The notes under the pieces: generated by a model
What the model saw: the letters and a program-made list of their open reading frames with translations, nothing else
The model's database searches: none
Told to the model about the DNA's origin: nothing
Program-made: the position numbers and the translations under genes
Shown here: piece after piece, positions 34,325 to 43,318 of the stretch
Numbering within the stretch: the stretch's first letter is position 1
Layout of the letters: each line of letters starts with the position of its first letter
Assembly (NCBI GenBank): GCA_964628905.1
Contig: CAZVNS010000004.1
Span: 18,468-82,467, forward strand
Source of the DNA: JAJPXC01 sp964628905
GTDB lineage: Bacteria; Bacteroidota; Bacteroidia; Bacteroidales; Muribaculaceae
DNA: 64,000 nucleotides
Direction of reading: 5' to 3'

Positions 34325-35667
34325 CCCTTATGCTCGAATTCGCAATCGCGCCATCCGTCCTCGATACGTACGTATGTGTTGCGTATCTTACGCTCAATCC
34401 ACTTGTCGATCACTTGCTGCTTCTGAGCCATCTCATACATACCTTTGATCAGCTGGAAGTCCTCGGCGAGGTTGGCCTTGTGAGGCTCAATGCGGTCGGT
34501 GAGCTTGACGATGGCTACGATTTCGCGCGAACTTTTGGGATCGATCATGATGAAGGGCTTTGATATCGATCCGATGGCCATTGTGTCGACCACTCGGCCT
34601 ACCTCCTGGGGCAGTTGCGACATCTCAAAGCGCGAGGTACCGTTGGTCTCGTTGACCATCACTCCGCGGTTGTTGCGAGTGTCCTTATCCTGCGATACGT
34701 AGGGGGCGGCTTCTTCGAAGGTGAATTTTTTGCCTTCGACTATGTCGGTTCGCAGCGAGTCGAGACGATTGATGGCATTGGTGAGCTCGTCGTCGCTCAC
34801 TTTGGGCTTGAGCAGGATGTGGCGTACGTTGACTCGCTCTCCACGCTTCTCAATGAGTTGGATTATATGGTATCCATATTGGGTCTCCACGATTTTCGAC
34901 ACCTTGTTGGGGTCGCTAAGATTGAAGGCCACAGCTGCGAATTCAGGCACCAGCTGGGCTTTGCTCATGAAACCAAGCTCGCCGCCGCGAGAGGCGCTGG
35001 CCCGATCCTCAGAGTAGAAGATCGCGAGTGTGGAGAAGCTGCTCTCGCCTGAATTGACGCGCTCTGTGTAGTCGCGAAGTCGGGCCTTGACATCCTCAAT
35101 CTCCTGCACGGGTATCACGGGGTTGATGGTGATAATCTGTGTCTCCACCTGCATGGGCACAAATGGCACTGAGTCCTCGGGCAGGGCGTCGAAGTAGCGG
35201 CGCACATCTGATGGAGTAGACTTCAGGTTCTTGGTAAGCGAGCGTTGCACCTCCTGTATCTTGTAGTTGTTGCGGCGCATCTCTATCATCTGCTCGCGTA
35301 TTTCGGGGAATGATTTGTGGAAGTAGCTCTCCACCTTCTCCTTCGAACCGAGGTTGTTGACCAGATAGTTGAGCCTTGACTCCACCTCGTTCATCACCAT
35401 GGCGTCGGCCACCTCAACGGTGTCGAGCTCGGCTTGGTGAAGGAAGAGCTTTTCGATGGCCATCTGCTCGGGGATGAAGCAGTAGGGGTCGCCCTTGATT
35501 TGAGCACGCTCATACTGCATCTGCTGATATGTCTCCTCGATGTCAGACTTGTAGATAGGCTGGTCGCCCACCACCCATGCCACCTCTTCGGCTATATTGT
35601 TTTGACCGTAGGCCCATGCTGCCATCACGGCTCCGGCAGCGGCTATTATGGATAAAATCTTCTTCAT
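34309..35667 (-). CDS. SurA-like periplasmic peptidyl-prolyl isomerase
   Basis: This 452-residue protein has a signal peptide (about 1-22), a SurA N-terminal helical domain (about 28-170) and two parvulin domains: the first at about 175-265 (GGELGFMSKAQLVPEFAAVAF, GYHIIQLIEKRGE), the second at about 277-385 (NVRHILLKPKVSDDELTNA). It folds outer-membrane proteins. Overlap with the OstA-like gene links outer-membrane protein and LPS assembly. A -7 box lies 27 nt upstream. Confidence 0.93.
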   Translation of the reverse strand: MKKILSIIAAAGAVMAAWAYGQNNIAEEVAWVVGDQPIYKSDIEETYQQMQYERAQIKGDPYCFIPEQMAIEKLFLHQAELDTVEVADAMVMNEVESRLNYLVNNLGSKEKVESYFHKSFPEIREQMIEMRRNNYKIQEVQRSLTKNLKSTPSDVRRYFDALPEDSVPFVPMQVETQIITINPVIPVQEIEDVKARLRDYTERVNSGESSFSTLAIFYSEDRASASRGGELGFMSKAQLVPEFAAVAFNLSDPNKVSKIVETQYGYHIIQLIEKRGERVNVRHILLKPKVSDDELTNAINRLDSLRTDIVEGKKFTFEEAAPYVSQDKDTRNNRGVMVNETNGTSRFEMSQLPQEVGRVVDTMAIGSISKPFIMIDPKSSREIVAIVKLTDRIEPHKANLAEDFQLIKGMYEMAQKQQVIDKWIERKIRNTYVRIEDGWRDCEFEHKGWLKK

Positions 35668-35693
35668 TGCATACTATTGGTTGTGATGAGCCA

Positions 35694-35701
35694 CAAAGAT
35701 A
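35694..35701 (-). promoter_or_regulatory. -7 box for the SurA-OstA operon
   Basis: The complement reads TATCTTTG. No -33 at standard spacing is evident. Confidence 0.5.
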
Positions 35702-35761
35702 GCAATTCTTATCCAATCCGCGGCACTGGGTATCGAAATATTTTGTAATTTTGTGGCCAAA

Positions 35762-35797
35762 ACCCCATCTCATATAAAATTTTTATGGCATAGGGGT
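35762..35797. repeat. Degenerate copy of the ATGAGATGGGGT palindrome
   Basis: ACCCCATCTCATATAAAA on the left pairs imperfectly with TTTTATGGCATAGGGGT on the right. The left arm matches the tpiA palindrome at 1956-1988 closely; the right has diverged. Confidence 0.65.
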
Positions 35798-35811
35798 CGC
35801 AGCCTTGGAGA

Positions 35812-35875
35812 TATTTTTGCCCTTCAGGCTCAGGAGCATAGCGAGCTATGTGACTGGGGCAGAAGGGCAAAAATA
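35812..35875. repeat. REP-like hairpin, copy 1
   Basis: A perfect 14-bp stem (35812-35825 with 35862-35875; TATTTTTGCCCTTC) encloses a loop with the palindromic core CATAGCGAGCTATG within 35833-35854. Confidence 0.8.
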
Positions 35876-36019
35876 GCCCAGGGATGCGAGACAGAAGGTA
35901 ACTTTTTATCCGTTATAGAGTTATCGGAGTATTGAAATAGCATAATAACAATTAATATAAACCACTTCATTTCGTAAAAATATGTTTTAAAGTTAGTTTA
36001 AGATCGGTTTTGGACGGCA

Positions 36020-36079
36020 ATTTTCGCAAGTCTCATCGGTCACTTAGCTCGCTAAACTCCCTCTTCGACTTGCGAAAAT
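36020..36079. repeat. REP-like hairpin, copy 2 (inverted)
   Basis: A perfect 13-bp stem (36020-36032 with 36067-36079; ATTTTCGCAAGTC) encloses the same core in opposite orientation (36039-36060, TTAGCTCGCTAA). The core matches copy 1 at 19 of 22 positions, while the stems differ in sequence. Confidence 0.8.
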
Positions 36080-36093
36080 CCCTCGACCAAACC

Positions 36094-36127
36094 GCCCCTA
36101 AGCCTTAAAAATTTTATGAGATGGGGT
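36094..36127. repeat. Degenerate copy of the ATGAGATGGGGT palindrome, before ftsY
   Basis: The right arm ATTTTATGAGATGGGGT is identical to the tpiA palindrome; the left arm is diverged (CCCCTAAGCCTTAAAA). The ATG at 36116 in it is in frame with ftsY but is not the likely start. Confidence 0.65.
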
Positions 36128-36145
36128 CTAACGCGTAAACGAAAT

Positions 36146-37117
36146 ATGGGACTGTTCAGCTTCTTTTCTAAAGAGAAAAAAAAGGAGACCCTTGACCGGG
36201 GGCTCGAACGCACCAAGCAAGGTGTGTTTTCCAAGATAACCCGAGCCATAGCCGGCAAGTCGGAAGTTGACGATGATGTGCTCGACGAGCTTGAAGAAGT
36301 GTTTGTGACCTCCGACGTAGGTGTCGACACCACCCTCAAGATCATTGAGCGCCTTCAGGAGCGTGTGGCCCGCGACAAATATGTGAGCACCTCTGAACTC
36401 AATCGCCTGCTTGTGGAGGAGATTAGCGACATGCTCGTGGAAAGCGGCGAGGACTCGTCAGGCGAGGACTTCACCGTGCCTGAGGGACATAAGCCTCATG
36501 TAATAATGGTGGTGGGCGTCAACGGTGTAGGCAAAACCACTACTATCGGAAAGATGGCGGCGCAATTTAAGCGTGCGGGCAACAAGGTGATGCTCGGAGC
36601 CGCCGACACATTCCGCGCAGCGGCAATAGAGCAGCTCGACGAGTGGGGACGGCGTGCTGATGTGCCCGTGATAAAGCAGAAACTCGGTGCTGACCCCGCG
36701 GCCGTGGCTTACGACACCCTCTCTTCGGCCGTGGCCAACGATGTCGATGTGGTAATCATCGACACCGCCGGTCGTCTTCACAACAAGAAGGGCCTAATGG
36801 ATGAGCTGACCAAGATACGCAACGTGATGGAGCGCATCGTGCCCGGAGCGCCCCATGAGGTGCTGTTGGTACTCGACGGCTCCACGGGCCAAAATGCCTT
36901 TGAGCAGGCTCGACAGTTTGTGGCCGCAACTCAAGTCAATGAGCTGGCTATCACCAAGCTCGATGGCACAGCCAAGGGCGGAGTGGTGATCGGCATCAGC
37001 GACCAGTTTAAGATACCGGTGAAGTACATCGGACTGGGCGAGGGTATCGACGACCTGCAAGTGTTCGATAAGCGCGAATTCGTGCAGTCGCTATTTGGCA
37101 ACGATAGCAAAGAGTGA
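36146..37117 (+). CDS. ftsY: Signal recognition particle receptor FtsY
   Basis: This 323-residue SRP GTPase starts MGLFSFFSKEKKKETL at the ATG of 36146; an in-frame ATG 30 bases upstream lies in a palindromic repeat and gives an atypical N-terminus. It has an NG domain with GVNGVGKTTTIGKMA, DTFRAAAIEQL, DTAGRLHNK and TKLDGTAKGG, but no long acidic A domain, as usual in Bacteroidetes. It docks ribosome-SRP complexes at the membrane. rimO follows after 49 bases. Confidence 0.96.
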   Translation: MGLFSFFSKEKKKETLDRGLERTKQGVFSKITRAIAGKSEVDDDVLDELEEVFVTSDVGVDTTLKIIERLQERVARDKYVSTSELNRLLVEEISDMLVESGEDSSGEDFTVPEGHKPHVIMVVGVNGVGKTTTIGKMAAQFKRAGNKVMLGAADTFRAAAIEQLDEWGRRADVPVIKQKLGADPAAVAYDTLSSAVANDVDVVIIDTAGRLHNKKGLMDELTKIRNVMERIVPGAPHEVLLVLDGSTGQNAFEQARQFVAATQVNELAITKLDGTAKGGVVIGISDQFKIPVKYIGLGEGIDDLQVFDKREFVQSLFGNDSKE

Positions 37118-37166
37118 CCCACGGCCCTTAAAGTCCTTAAAAACATAAATAATCTATAACTACCTC

Positions 37167-38462
37167 GTGGCAAGAACAAGAGTCAAAGTGATATCTCTTG
37201 GATGTTCCAAAAACCTTGTGGACTCCGAACGGCTGATGCACATGATTGAGGAGGCGGGTCTGCGACTCGTCACCGACGACGCCCCTGCCGATGTGGCTGT
37301 GGTAAACACATGCGGCTTCATTGGCGACGCTAAGGAGGAGTCAATCGACACCATACTCTCCCTTGCCCAACAGAAGGAGCAGGGGTCGCTTAAGCAGATA
37401 TATGTGATGGGCTGCCTGTCGGAGCGCTACCGCAAGGAGCTGCCCGGCGAGCTCCCCGAAGTCGATGGCTGGTATGGCAAATTTGACTGGCCTGCCGTTG
37501 TGGGTCAAATTTCGGCTACAAGCGAGTCAGTGCCCACCTATGAGCGGCATCTGACCACCGGACCCCACCACGCATATCTTAAGATAGCCGAGGGGTGCAA
37601 CCGCTTCTGCGCCTTCTGCGCCATACCACTGATCACCGGGCGATACCATTCGCGGACTATCGATGATATCGCTGCCGAGGTGGAGCAGCTTGTGGCCAAG
37701 GGGGTACATGAGTTTAACGTCATAGCCCAGGATCTGTCGGCCTACGGCAGCGACATCTACGGACATCAAGCCATCGGCGAACTTATCGACCGCATAGCCG
37801 CTATCGACGGTGTGAAATGGATAAGACTTCATTACGCCTACCCTGCCCAGTTCCCCATGGAGCTACTCGACGCCATGGAGCGCAATTCTAACGTGTGCCG
37901 ATACCTCGACATAGCTCTCCAACACATAGCTGACCCTGTGCTCACCAACATGCGCCGCCATATCACCGCCGATGAGACACGACAGTTGCTCGCCGAGATA
38001 CGGCGCCGCGTGCCCGGCATACATATCCGCACCACATTGATGGTGGGATTTCCCGGTGAAGGGGAGCAGGAATTTGAGGAGCTGATGGAATTTGCCAAAG
38101 AGCAACGATTTGAACGGATGGGCGCGTTTGCCTACTGCGAGGAGGATGACACTTACGCAGCCCGCACCTTCAACGATGACATACCGCAAGAGGTTAAGAA
38201 CGACCGTCTGGCTCGACTGATGGGCCTGCAGGAGAGTATCGCATTAGAACTAAACCAAGCCAAAGTCGGACAAACCATCGAGGTGGTGGTTGACTCTGAG
38301 GAAGATGACTATTATGTGGGGCGTTCGCAGTACGACTCTCCGGAGGTAGACCCCGAGGTGCTGATCAAGAAGACACGCCCGTTGAATATCGGCCAGTGGC
38401 TCAACGTCACCATCACCGACGCACTCCCATTCGAACTAATCGCTACCCCTGCCGAAGCATGA
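37167..38462 (+). CDS. rimO: Ribosomal protein S12 methylthiotransferase
   Basis: This 431-residue radical-SAM enzyme has the N-terminal MTTase domain with ISLGCSKNLVDSE, the radical-SAM cluster motif CNRFCAFCAIP, and a C-terminal TRAM domain (VGQTIEVVVDSEEDDYYVGRSQYDSPEVD). It adds a methylthio group to Asp of S12. The start is a GTG at 37167; no in-frame ATG is nearer the expected N-terminus. Its stop overlaps the menF start (ATGA). Confidence 0.96.
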   Translation: MARTRVKVISLGCSKNLVDSERLMHMIEEAGLRLVTDDAPADVAVVNTCGFIGDAKEESIDTILSLAQQKEQGSLKQIYVMGCLSERYRKELPGELPEVDGWYGKFDWPAVVGQISATSESVPTYERHLTTGPHHAYLKIAEGCNRFCAFCAIPLITGRYHSRTIDDIAAEVEQLVAKGVHEFNVIAQDLSAYGSDIYGHQAIGELIDRIAAIDGVKWIRLHYAYPAQFPMELLDAMERNSNVCRYLDIALQHIADPVLTNMRRHITADETRQLLAEIRRRVPGIHIRTTLMVGFPGEGEQEFEELMEFAKEQRFERMGAFAYCEEDDTYAARTFNDDIPQEVKNDRLARLMGLQESIALELNQAKVGQTIEVVVDSEEDDYYVGRSQYDSPEVDPEVLIKKTRPLNIGQWLNVTITDALPFELIATPAEA

Positions 38463-39421
38463 GGGATATAGCCGCCTTACTTGAAGATGGCACCCCTTTC
38501 GCCCTCTACCGTGAGCCTGAGGGGGAGCCACGGATCGTCACCGACAATTTCGCCATACACCCCTGGCTTTCAAACGCAGGGCTAACACTCGACGCCACTC
38601 CCGCGCCAATCGCACCTCTGCGACCGGCCCCCGAACTCACCCGCGAACAATATATCCAAAGGGTAGGGGAAATCATACATAAATTTGGAGCCGGGGCTTC
38701 CGAGATGCATAAGACGGTGTACTCCCGCATAATCAATGGCCATGGTGCGCTCACTGCCGCCGATATCGCCCAACGGTTGATGTCGCTCGAGCAGCCGACG
38801 CTCCGAGCTATGTGGTATCATCCTCAATGCGGACTTTGGGTTGCGTCAACTCCCGAGGTGCTTCTCGACGTGGAATTGCGCACGGGGCGCTTCCGCACCA
38901 TGGCCTTGGCCGGAACACGACCCACCGGCACCGCCGAGCCGTGGGATGCCAAAAACATCGCTGAACAACAGATCGTGGCCGAAACCATCGCCGCCGACCT
39001 GCGTGGCCTTGGACTTTCGCCTGAAATCGGCACTACGCACACACTGCGCAGCGGAGGTGTAGAGCACCGCTGCACAATCATCGAAGGTGACACACAGGGC
39101 TTGCACCCCGGACTAATCGCTAATGCTCTGAGCCCAACTCCCGCCTTGGGAGGTTATCCGCGCACTGAGGCATTGGCCGACATCGAGCGCCTGGAGATAG
39201 CGCCTCGCGAATGCTATGGAGGGTATGTTGCCATCATTGACGCCAATCGTTGGAGGGCCTACGTGGTGATACGTTGCGCCCGCATTGACCTCGATGGCAA
39301 TTACCGCATCTACGCCGGCGGGGGCATAACAGCAGACTCTGACCCACAAAAAGAATGGTGCGAGACTGTAGCCAAGTCATGCACCATAGCTGATATCTTG
39401 GGAGTCGGAAAGCAACTTTAG
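38459..39421 (+). CDS. menF: Isochorismate synthase (chorismate-binding enzyme)
   Basis: This 320-residue protein starts at the ATG of 38459, overlapping the rimO stop. It contains the chorismate-binding core: STPEVLLDVE, MALAGTRPTG, AEQQIVAETIAADL, SPTPALGGYPRTEAL and YAGGGITADSDPQKEW. It converts chorismate to isochorismate for menaquinone. The N-terminus is shorter than E. coli MenF, as usual in Bacteroidetes. PabB or another family member is less likely given SPTPALGGYP. menD is at 29558 on the other strand. It converges with the TonB receptor gene with a 4-base overlap. Confidence 0.88.
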   Translation: MRDIAALLEDGTPFALYREPEGEPRIVTDNFAIHPWLSNAGLTLDATPAPIAPLRPAPELTREQYIQRVGEIIHKFGAGASEMHKTVYSRIINGHGALTAADIAQRLMSLEQPTLRAMWYHPQCGLWVASTPEVLLDVELRTGRFRTMALAGTRPTGTAEPWDAKNIAEQQIVAETIAADLRGLGLSPEIGTTHTLRSGGVEHRCTIIEGDTQGLHPGLIANALSPTPALGGYPRTEALADIERLEIAPRECYGGYVAIIDANRWRAYVVIRCARIDLDGNYRIYAGGGITADSDPQKEWCETVAKSCTIADILGVGKQL

Positions 39422-41847
39422 AAATCCACCGAAAGTCGTACGTTGATCTGTCGTCGGGTCAGATAGTTGGGCACGGCATACTGTATGTTGTTGACATCGG
39501 TTACCCAGTAGTATGAGCTGATGTTGGCGATGTCGAGCAGATTGAACACATCCACTCCAAGCCACGCGCTTTTGATGTGGCGCAACACTCCGCTGCGTGT
39601 CTCACCCTCCTTCAACGGCGAAACCAAAGCATAGCTCAATCCCACATCCACGCGCTTATATGCAGGGGTGCGGAAGTAACCCTTGTCGCGCGATGAGCGG
39701 GGGGCTGTGGTAGGTAAGCCGTCGGAGAAGATGCCGCGCAGCGAGAATTTCAGCTTGGGGAACTTGGGGAAATAGTCAGTGAAATAGAGAGCGAACGAAT
39801 AGCGCTGGTCAGTTGGGCGGGGCACCTTCACTCCATTCAAGTCCTCCTGGGTCTTCATCAGAGAGAAACTGATCCATGAGTCGGTGCCCGGTACGAACTG
39901 GCCGAACAGCTTCATGTCTAATCCTGCAGTGTAGCCCTTCGATCCGTTGACACCGGTGTAGGTGATCTTCAAATTGTCAATCTCGTAGGGGATAAGGTCG
40001 TCGAGCTTCTTATAGTAAGCCTCAGCTGAGAACTTAAAGGGACGGTCCATCGCACGGAACGTATAGTCAGAGCCGAGTATGAACTGCAACGAGCGTTGCG
40101 ACTTTATGCCCTCGTTAAGCACTATCGTGGTATTGCCGTCGGCATCGGTCACCGGACGGCGGAATTCTTTGTAGAATGGTGACTGGTAGTAGAGGCCTGT
40201 GGCGAAGCGGAATGCCCAGTTGCTGTTGCGGTCGGGCACGAAGGCCGCGCCTAAGCGGGGTGAAAAGAGCGTTTCCTTGTTGAAGCTCCAATGGCTCAGG
40301 CGGATGCCGCCGTTGAAGGAGAAGTAGCCCACGTTGGTGTTGAGCTTGTAGCTGTCTTGGAGGAACACGGCGAAACGGCTCGTGGTCAAGTCCTGATGTG
40401 ATGTGAGGTTGTAGATCACCTTCACTGCATCGGGAACATTGGGGAGTGAGTAGCCCGAGGAGTCGCGCTGCTCCCACTCGCGGGTGCGGTCCATGAACTT
40501 CTCAGAGTTGAAGCTCACGCCATAGGTCAGGGTATGGCGGTTGATGCCGGTGTTGCCCTTCAGGGCGAGGTTGAACACCGATGCCTTCAAGCGGTTGCGG
40601 GCATGCTCCATGTAGCGTCCTACACCAAGTTCGCCCCCGATGCTGCCCGAACCGGAGGCGTCGCCGGTGGTGCCGGCCTGGTCGAGCCAGTATTCACCCG
40701 AGATATCGTAGGCCACAAGCTCATTAGTGAGATAGACCGCACTGAGCAGGGTGAAGTTGGTCTTCTTCGAAGGCTCAAAGATGAGCGACAGGGCGCCGAA
40801 GTAGGTCTCAAATCGGTCCTTCTCATGGCCGTCGAAGTAAACCTTAAACTGCTTGGCGTCGTCCGAAGTGCCGAAGTTGGTGGTGCGGTCAGTGGGGGTG
40901 AACTTATAATTGTTGATCGCAATGTTGCCTAAGAAATTCACTTTCCACTTCTGCGCTGGACGGAAGTTCATGTTGGTCTGATAATCGAAGAAGTTAGGGT
41001 CGTACTCACCCTTGGTGTCCATCGAGCTCAGCAGTGATGAGTTGCGTTTGTAGCGGATGCCGTGGAGCTGAGAAAACTTTTTGCTGCTCTGCCCTAAGGT
41101 AAGGCTTCCTCCCATCAGACTCAGCGACAGAGCGCCTTCAAAAGCCTCCGGATCGCGGTAGGTGATATCGAGGGCCGACGACATCTTATCGCCATACTCG
41201 GCCGAGAAACCTCCTGTGGAGAAGCCGATGGCGCCAACCATATCGGGGTTGATCACGCTCAATCCCTCCTGCTGCCCTGATGTGATGAGCTGCGGACGAT
41301 ATACCTCCACACCGTTGATATACACCAAGTTTTCATCGTATGTGCCACCGCGCACTGAGTACTGCGACGACATCTCGTTCGACGAGTTCACACCCGCCAT
41401 CGTGGTGAGCATCGACTCCACGGAGCCCCCCGACACGTCAGGCGACAACTTCAAGGCATCGCCATCAAGGCGCTGCATCTGGTTGGTCTGCTTTCGTATC
41501 TCGGTGATCTCCACCTCCTGGAGTTTCTGTGTCTTGGGGTTCATCGCAACATTGAGCGTCACATCACCCTTAGCGTCAATGAGCTGTCGAGAGAGTTCGT
41601 CGTAGCCCATACAGGTGAAAATCACATTGATGGTGTCGCGCGCAGGCACCGATAGTTTGTAGCCGCCGTCAAGTCCTGTGATACCGCCAATGGCAGTGCC
41701 ACCGATTCTGACGGTGACAAACTCCATCGGCTCTTGCTTCTCGTCGACCACCTTACCATGGATGTTGACCTGCGCCAGCATCGCAGGAGCATCGCCCACA
41801 AGGGTTATTATTAAAGCGATTATTAGTGATATCAATCGATTGGTCAT
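39418..41847 (-). CDS. TonB-dependent outer-membrane receptor
   Basis: This 809-residue protein has a signal peptide (about 1-25), a carboxypeptidase-like regulatory domain (about 27-115; VNIHGKVVDEKQEPMEFVTVR), a plug domain (about 120-230; VESMLTTMAGVNSSNEMS) and a barrel ending in the aromatic VDF. No SusD partner is adjacent, so it is not a typical polysaccharide-utilization receptor. The substrate is unknown. Its 3' end overlaps menF by four bases. Confidence 0.93.
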   Translation of the reverse strand: MTNRLISLIIALIITLVGDAPAMLAQVNIHGKVVDEKQEPMEFVTVRIGGTAIGGITGLDGGYKLSVPARDTINVIFTCMGYDELSRQLIDAKGDVTLNVAMNPKTQKLQEVEITEIRKQTNQMQRLDGDALKLSPDVSGGSVESMLTTMAGVNSSNEMSSQYSVRGGTYDENLVYINGVEVYRPQLITSGQQEGLSVINPDMVGAIGFSTGGFSAEYGDKMSSALDITYRDPEAFEGALSLSLMGGSLTLGQSSKKFSQLHGIRYKRNSSLLSSMDTKGEYDPNFFDYQTNMNFRPAQKWKVNFLGNIAINNYKFTPTDRTTNFGTSDDAKQFKVYFDGHEKDRFETYFGALSLIFEPSKKTNFTLLSAVYLTNELVAYDISGEYWLDQAGTTGDASGSGSIGGELGVGRYMEHARNRLKASVFNLALKGNTGINRHTLTYGVSFNSEKFMDRTREWEQRDSSGYSLPNVPDAVKVIYNLTSHQDLTTSRFAVFLQDSYKLNTNVGYFSFNGGIRLSHWSFNKETLFSPRLGAAFVPDRNSNWAFRFATGLYYQSPFYKEFRRPVTDADGNTTIVLNEGIKSQRSLQFILGSDYTFRAMDRPFKFSAEAYYKKLDDLIPYEIDNLKITYTGVNGSKGYTAGLDMKLFGQFVPGTDSWISFSLMKTQEDLNGVKVPRPTDQRYSFALYFTDYFPKFPKLKFSLRGIFSDGLPTTAPRSSRDKGYFRTPAYKRVDVGLSYALVSPLKEGETRSGVLRHIKSAWLGVDVFNLLDIANISSYYWVTDVNNIQYAVPNYLTRRQINVRLSVDF

Positions 41848-41986
41848 AATTTACGTTTTGCTATAACATTATATATAACGCATCCTCACCGTTAAAATTG
41901 CCTATACACAATAATTTGTGCTCTTCCGCCCCCGAATTGTTAAAAAAAATTAATTATGTCACCAATCGCTCTATCAACCGTTCTCA

Positions 41987-41999
41987 AAAAAAAAAAAAA
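41987..41999. repeat. 13-base A homopolymer before the WG-repeat gene promoter
   Basis: Thirteen A lie directly upstream of the -7 box at 42001-42008, where the spacer to a -33 element would be. Confidence 0.85.
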
Positions 42000-42000
42000 C

Positions 42001-42008
42001 TATCTTTG
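42001..42008 (+). promoter_or_regulatory. -7 box for the WG-repeat lipoprotein
   Basis: TATCTTTG, 79 nt before the ATG at 42088. The A-tract occupies most of the spacer; no clean TTTG -33 is visible. Confidence 0.55.
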
Positions 42009-42087
42009 CATTCAGAAGCGCATAAGCGCAGATACACAACTACCGAAATCACTCATTATTAATTTTTTAAACCAATACAATCTTTTT

Positions 42088-43296
42088 ATGAAAAAATCGG
42101 TACTGTTAACCTGCCTCGCAGGCACCGCCATGCTCCTCTCAAGCTGCGGAGGTGGGGACAAGCTTGAAGTAGAAGGAATCCCAGTTCAGCTCTCTAGGGG
42201 TGGATCTTGGGGCATGATCAAGCCCAATGGCGATGTAATCTTCGAAAGCGAGTTCAAGGAAGAGCCCACAGCCGTGATCAACGGCATGTTCTCAGTTAAA
42301 GCCGGTCATGACAACTATCAGCTTTACAACATCAAAGATCCCAAAAAGGAAGTGCTCTCTGGTTACACCGGTATCGGTTGCTTCGCCTTTGAGAACGTAG
42401 CTCCCGCTGTAAAGAAGGACAAACCAATCTCCATCATCAACAAGGATGGCGAAGAGGTAGCAAGCCTCGGCGAAAATTACTGCTCAGCTCATCCCGCATT
42501 CGTTGGTGGCCTCCTCGTAGTGGGCAAGAATGTGAAGGAGAAGAATGGCGACTATGAGTACGACGTTGTAAAATATGGCGCAGTCGACAAGGAAGGCAAC
42601 GAGGTGATCCCCGCCAAGTACAACGAACTCTCTGACTTCGTCGACGGCGTGGCAGCAGCCGCTATCCGCAACGACAAGGGTGAGACCACCATCTATGTAG
42701 TCAACACCGACGGCGAAGAGGTCAAGATCAACAAAGCTACAGGCCTGTCTGAGTTCAAAGACGGCGTTGCCATTATGACCGTACAGCCCAAAGAGGGTGG
42801 TGACACCGAATTCTACTTCATCAACAAGAAGGGCGAGGAGCTCTTCAAGGTTAAGGCCGATGGCGTAGGCGAATGGAATGGCGACTTCTTCGTATTCCTG
42901 GAAGGCACATCATTCGGTGTGAAGAAGCTCAATGAGGACCAGGAGAAGCTGATCAACGCTAAATACAACCGCATCCAAATCCTCGACAACGGCAACCTTC
43001 TCGTCAAGGAAGGGGACGAGTGGTCACTTGTCAACAAAGAAGGCGAGAAAGTCAGCGACAAGTTCAACTTCAAGAAAGCTACACCCCTCGGTGACGGCAA
43101 GTACTTCCTCGTAAACGAGGGCGACAACCGCATCGTGGTTAACAAAGATGGCGAGCCCGTCGACAAGAACCAGACCATCTACGGCTACGGTTCAGACGTT
43201 TACTCCGGCTCACTCACCTTCCGCAAGAAAGGCGACAACGGTTCTGCTAACGCCGAATACGCCGCCCCGGTTCCAGTTGCAGATTACGACTTCTAA
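42088..43296 (+). CDS. WG-repeat lipoprotein
   Basis: This 402-residue protein starts MKKSVLLTCLAGTAMLLSSC, with Cys20 as the lipidation site; the longer in-frame extension from 41956 runs through the promoter and is rejected. The mature part consists of WG-type beta repeats (e.g. GGSWGMIKPNGDVIFESEF, YGAVDKEGNEVIPAKYNEL, DEWSLVNKEGEKVSDKFNF). Such proteins are surface or periplasmic and of unknown function. It stands alone with its own promoter and terminator. Confidence 0.9.
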   Translation: MKKSVLLTCLAGTAMLLSSCGGGDKLEVEGIPVQLSRGGSWGMIKPNGDVIFESEFKEEPTAVINGMFSVKAGHDNYQLYNIKDPKKEVLSGYTGIGCFAFENVAPAVKKDKPISIINKDGEEVASLGENYCSAHPAFVGGLLVVGKNVKEKNGDYEYDVVKYGAVDKEGNEVIPAKYNELSDFVDGVAAAAIRNDKGETTIYVVNTDGEEVKINKATGLSEFKDGVAIMTVQPKEGGDTEFYFINKKGEELFKVKADGVGEWNGDFFVFLEGTSFGVKKLNEDQEKLINAKYNRIQILDNGNLLVKEGDEWSLVNKEGEKVSDKFNFKKATPLGDGKYFLVNEGDNRIVVNKDGEPVDKNQTIYGYGSDVYSGSLTFRKKGDNGSANAEYAAPVPVADYDF

Positions 43297-43318
43297 CGTA
43301 ACACATCGATTCCTAACC

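Larger units (their letters stand above)
35668..36145. other. 478-nt intergenic region with four inverted repeats
   Basis: There is no supported gene here. It holds the SurA promoter, a plus-strand -7-like box TAATTTTG at 35746-35753, two degenerate copies of the tpiA palindrome at its edges (35762-35797, 36094-36127), and two perfect long-stem hairpins sharing a core (35812-35875, 36020-36079). An A/T-rich stretch (35890-36000) lies between. It could encode a structured leader of ftsY or a small RNA; nothing in it is coding. Confidence 0.7.

Noticed and set aside
36116..36145. Upstream in-frame ATG for ftsY adding 10 residues
   Set aside because: It lies in a palindromic repeat (ATGAGATGGGG), and the start at 36146 gives the family N-terminus MGLFSFFSKE.
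42846..43260. WG-repeat region as a DNA tandem repeat
   Set aside because: The repeats are at protein level only; the DNA units are too diverged to be slippage repeats.
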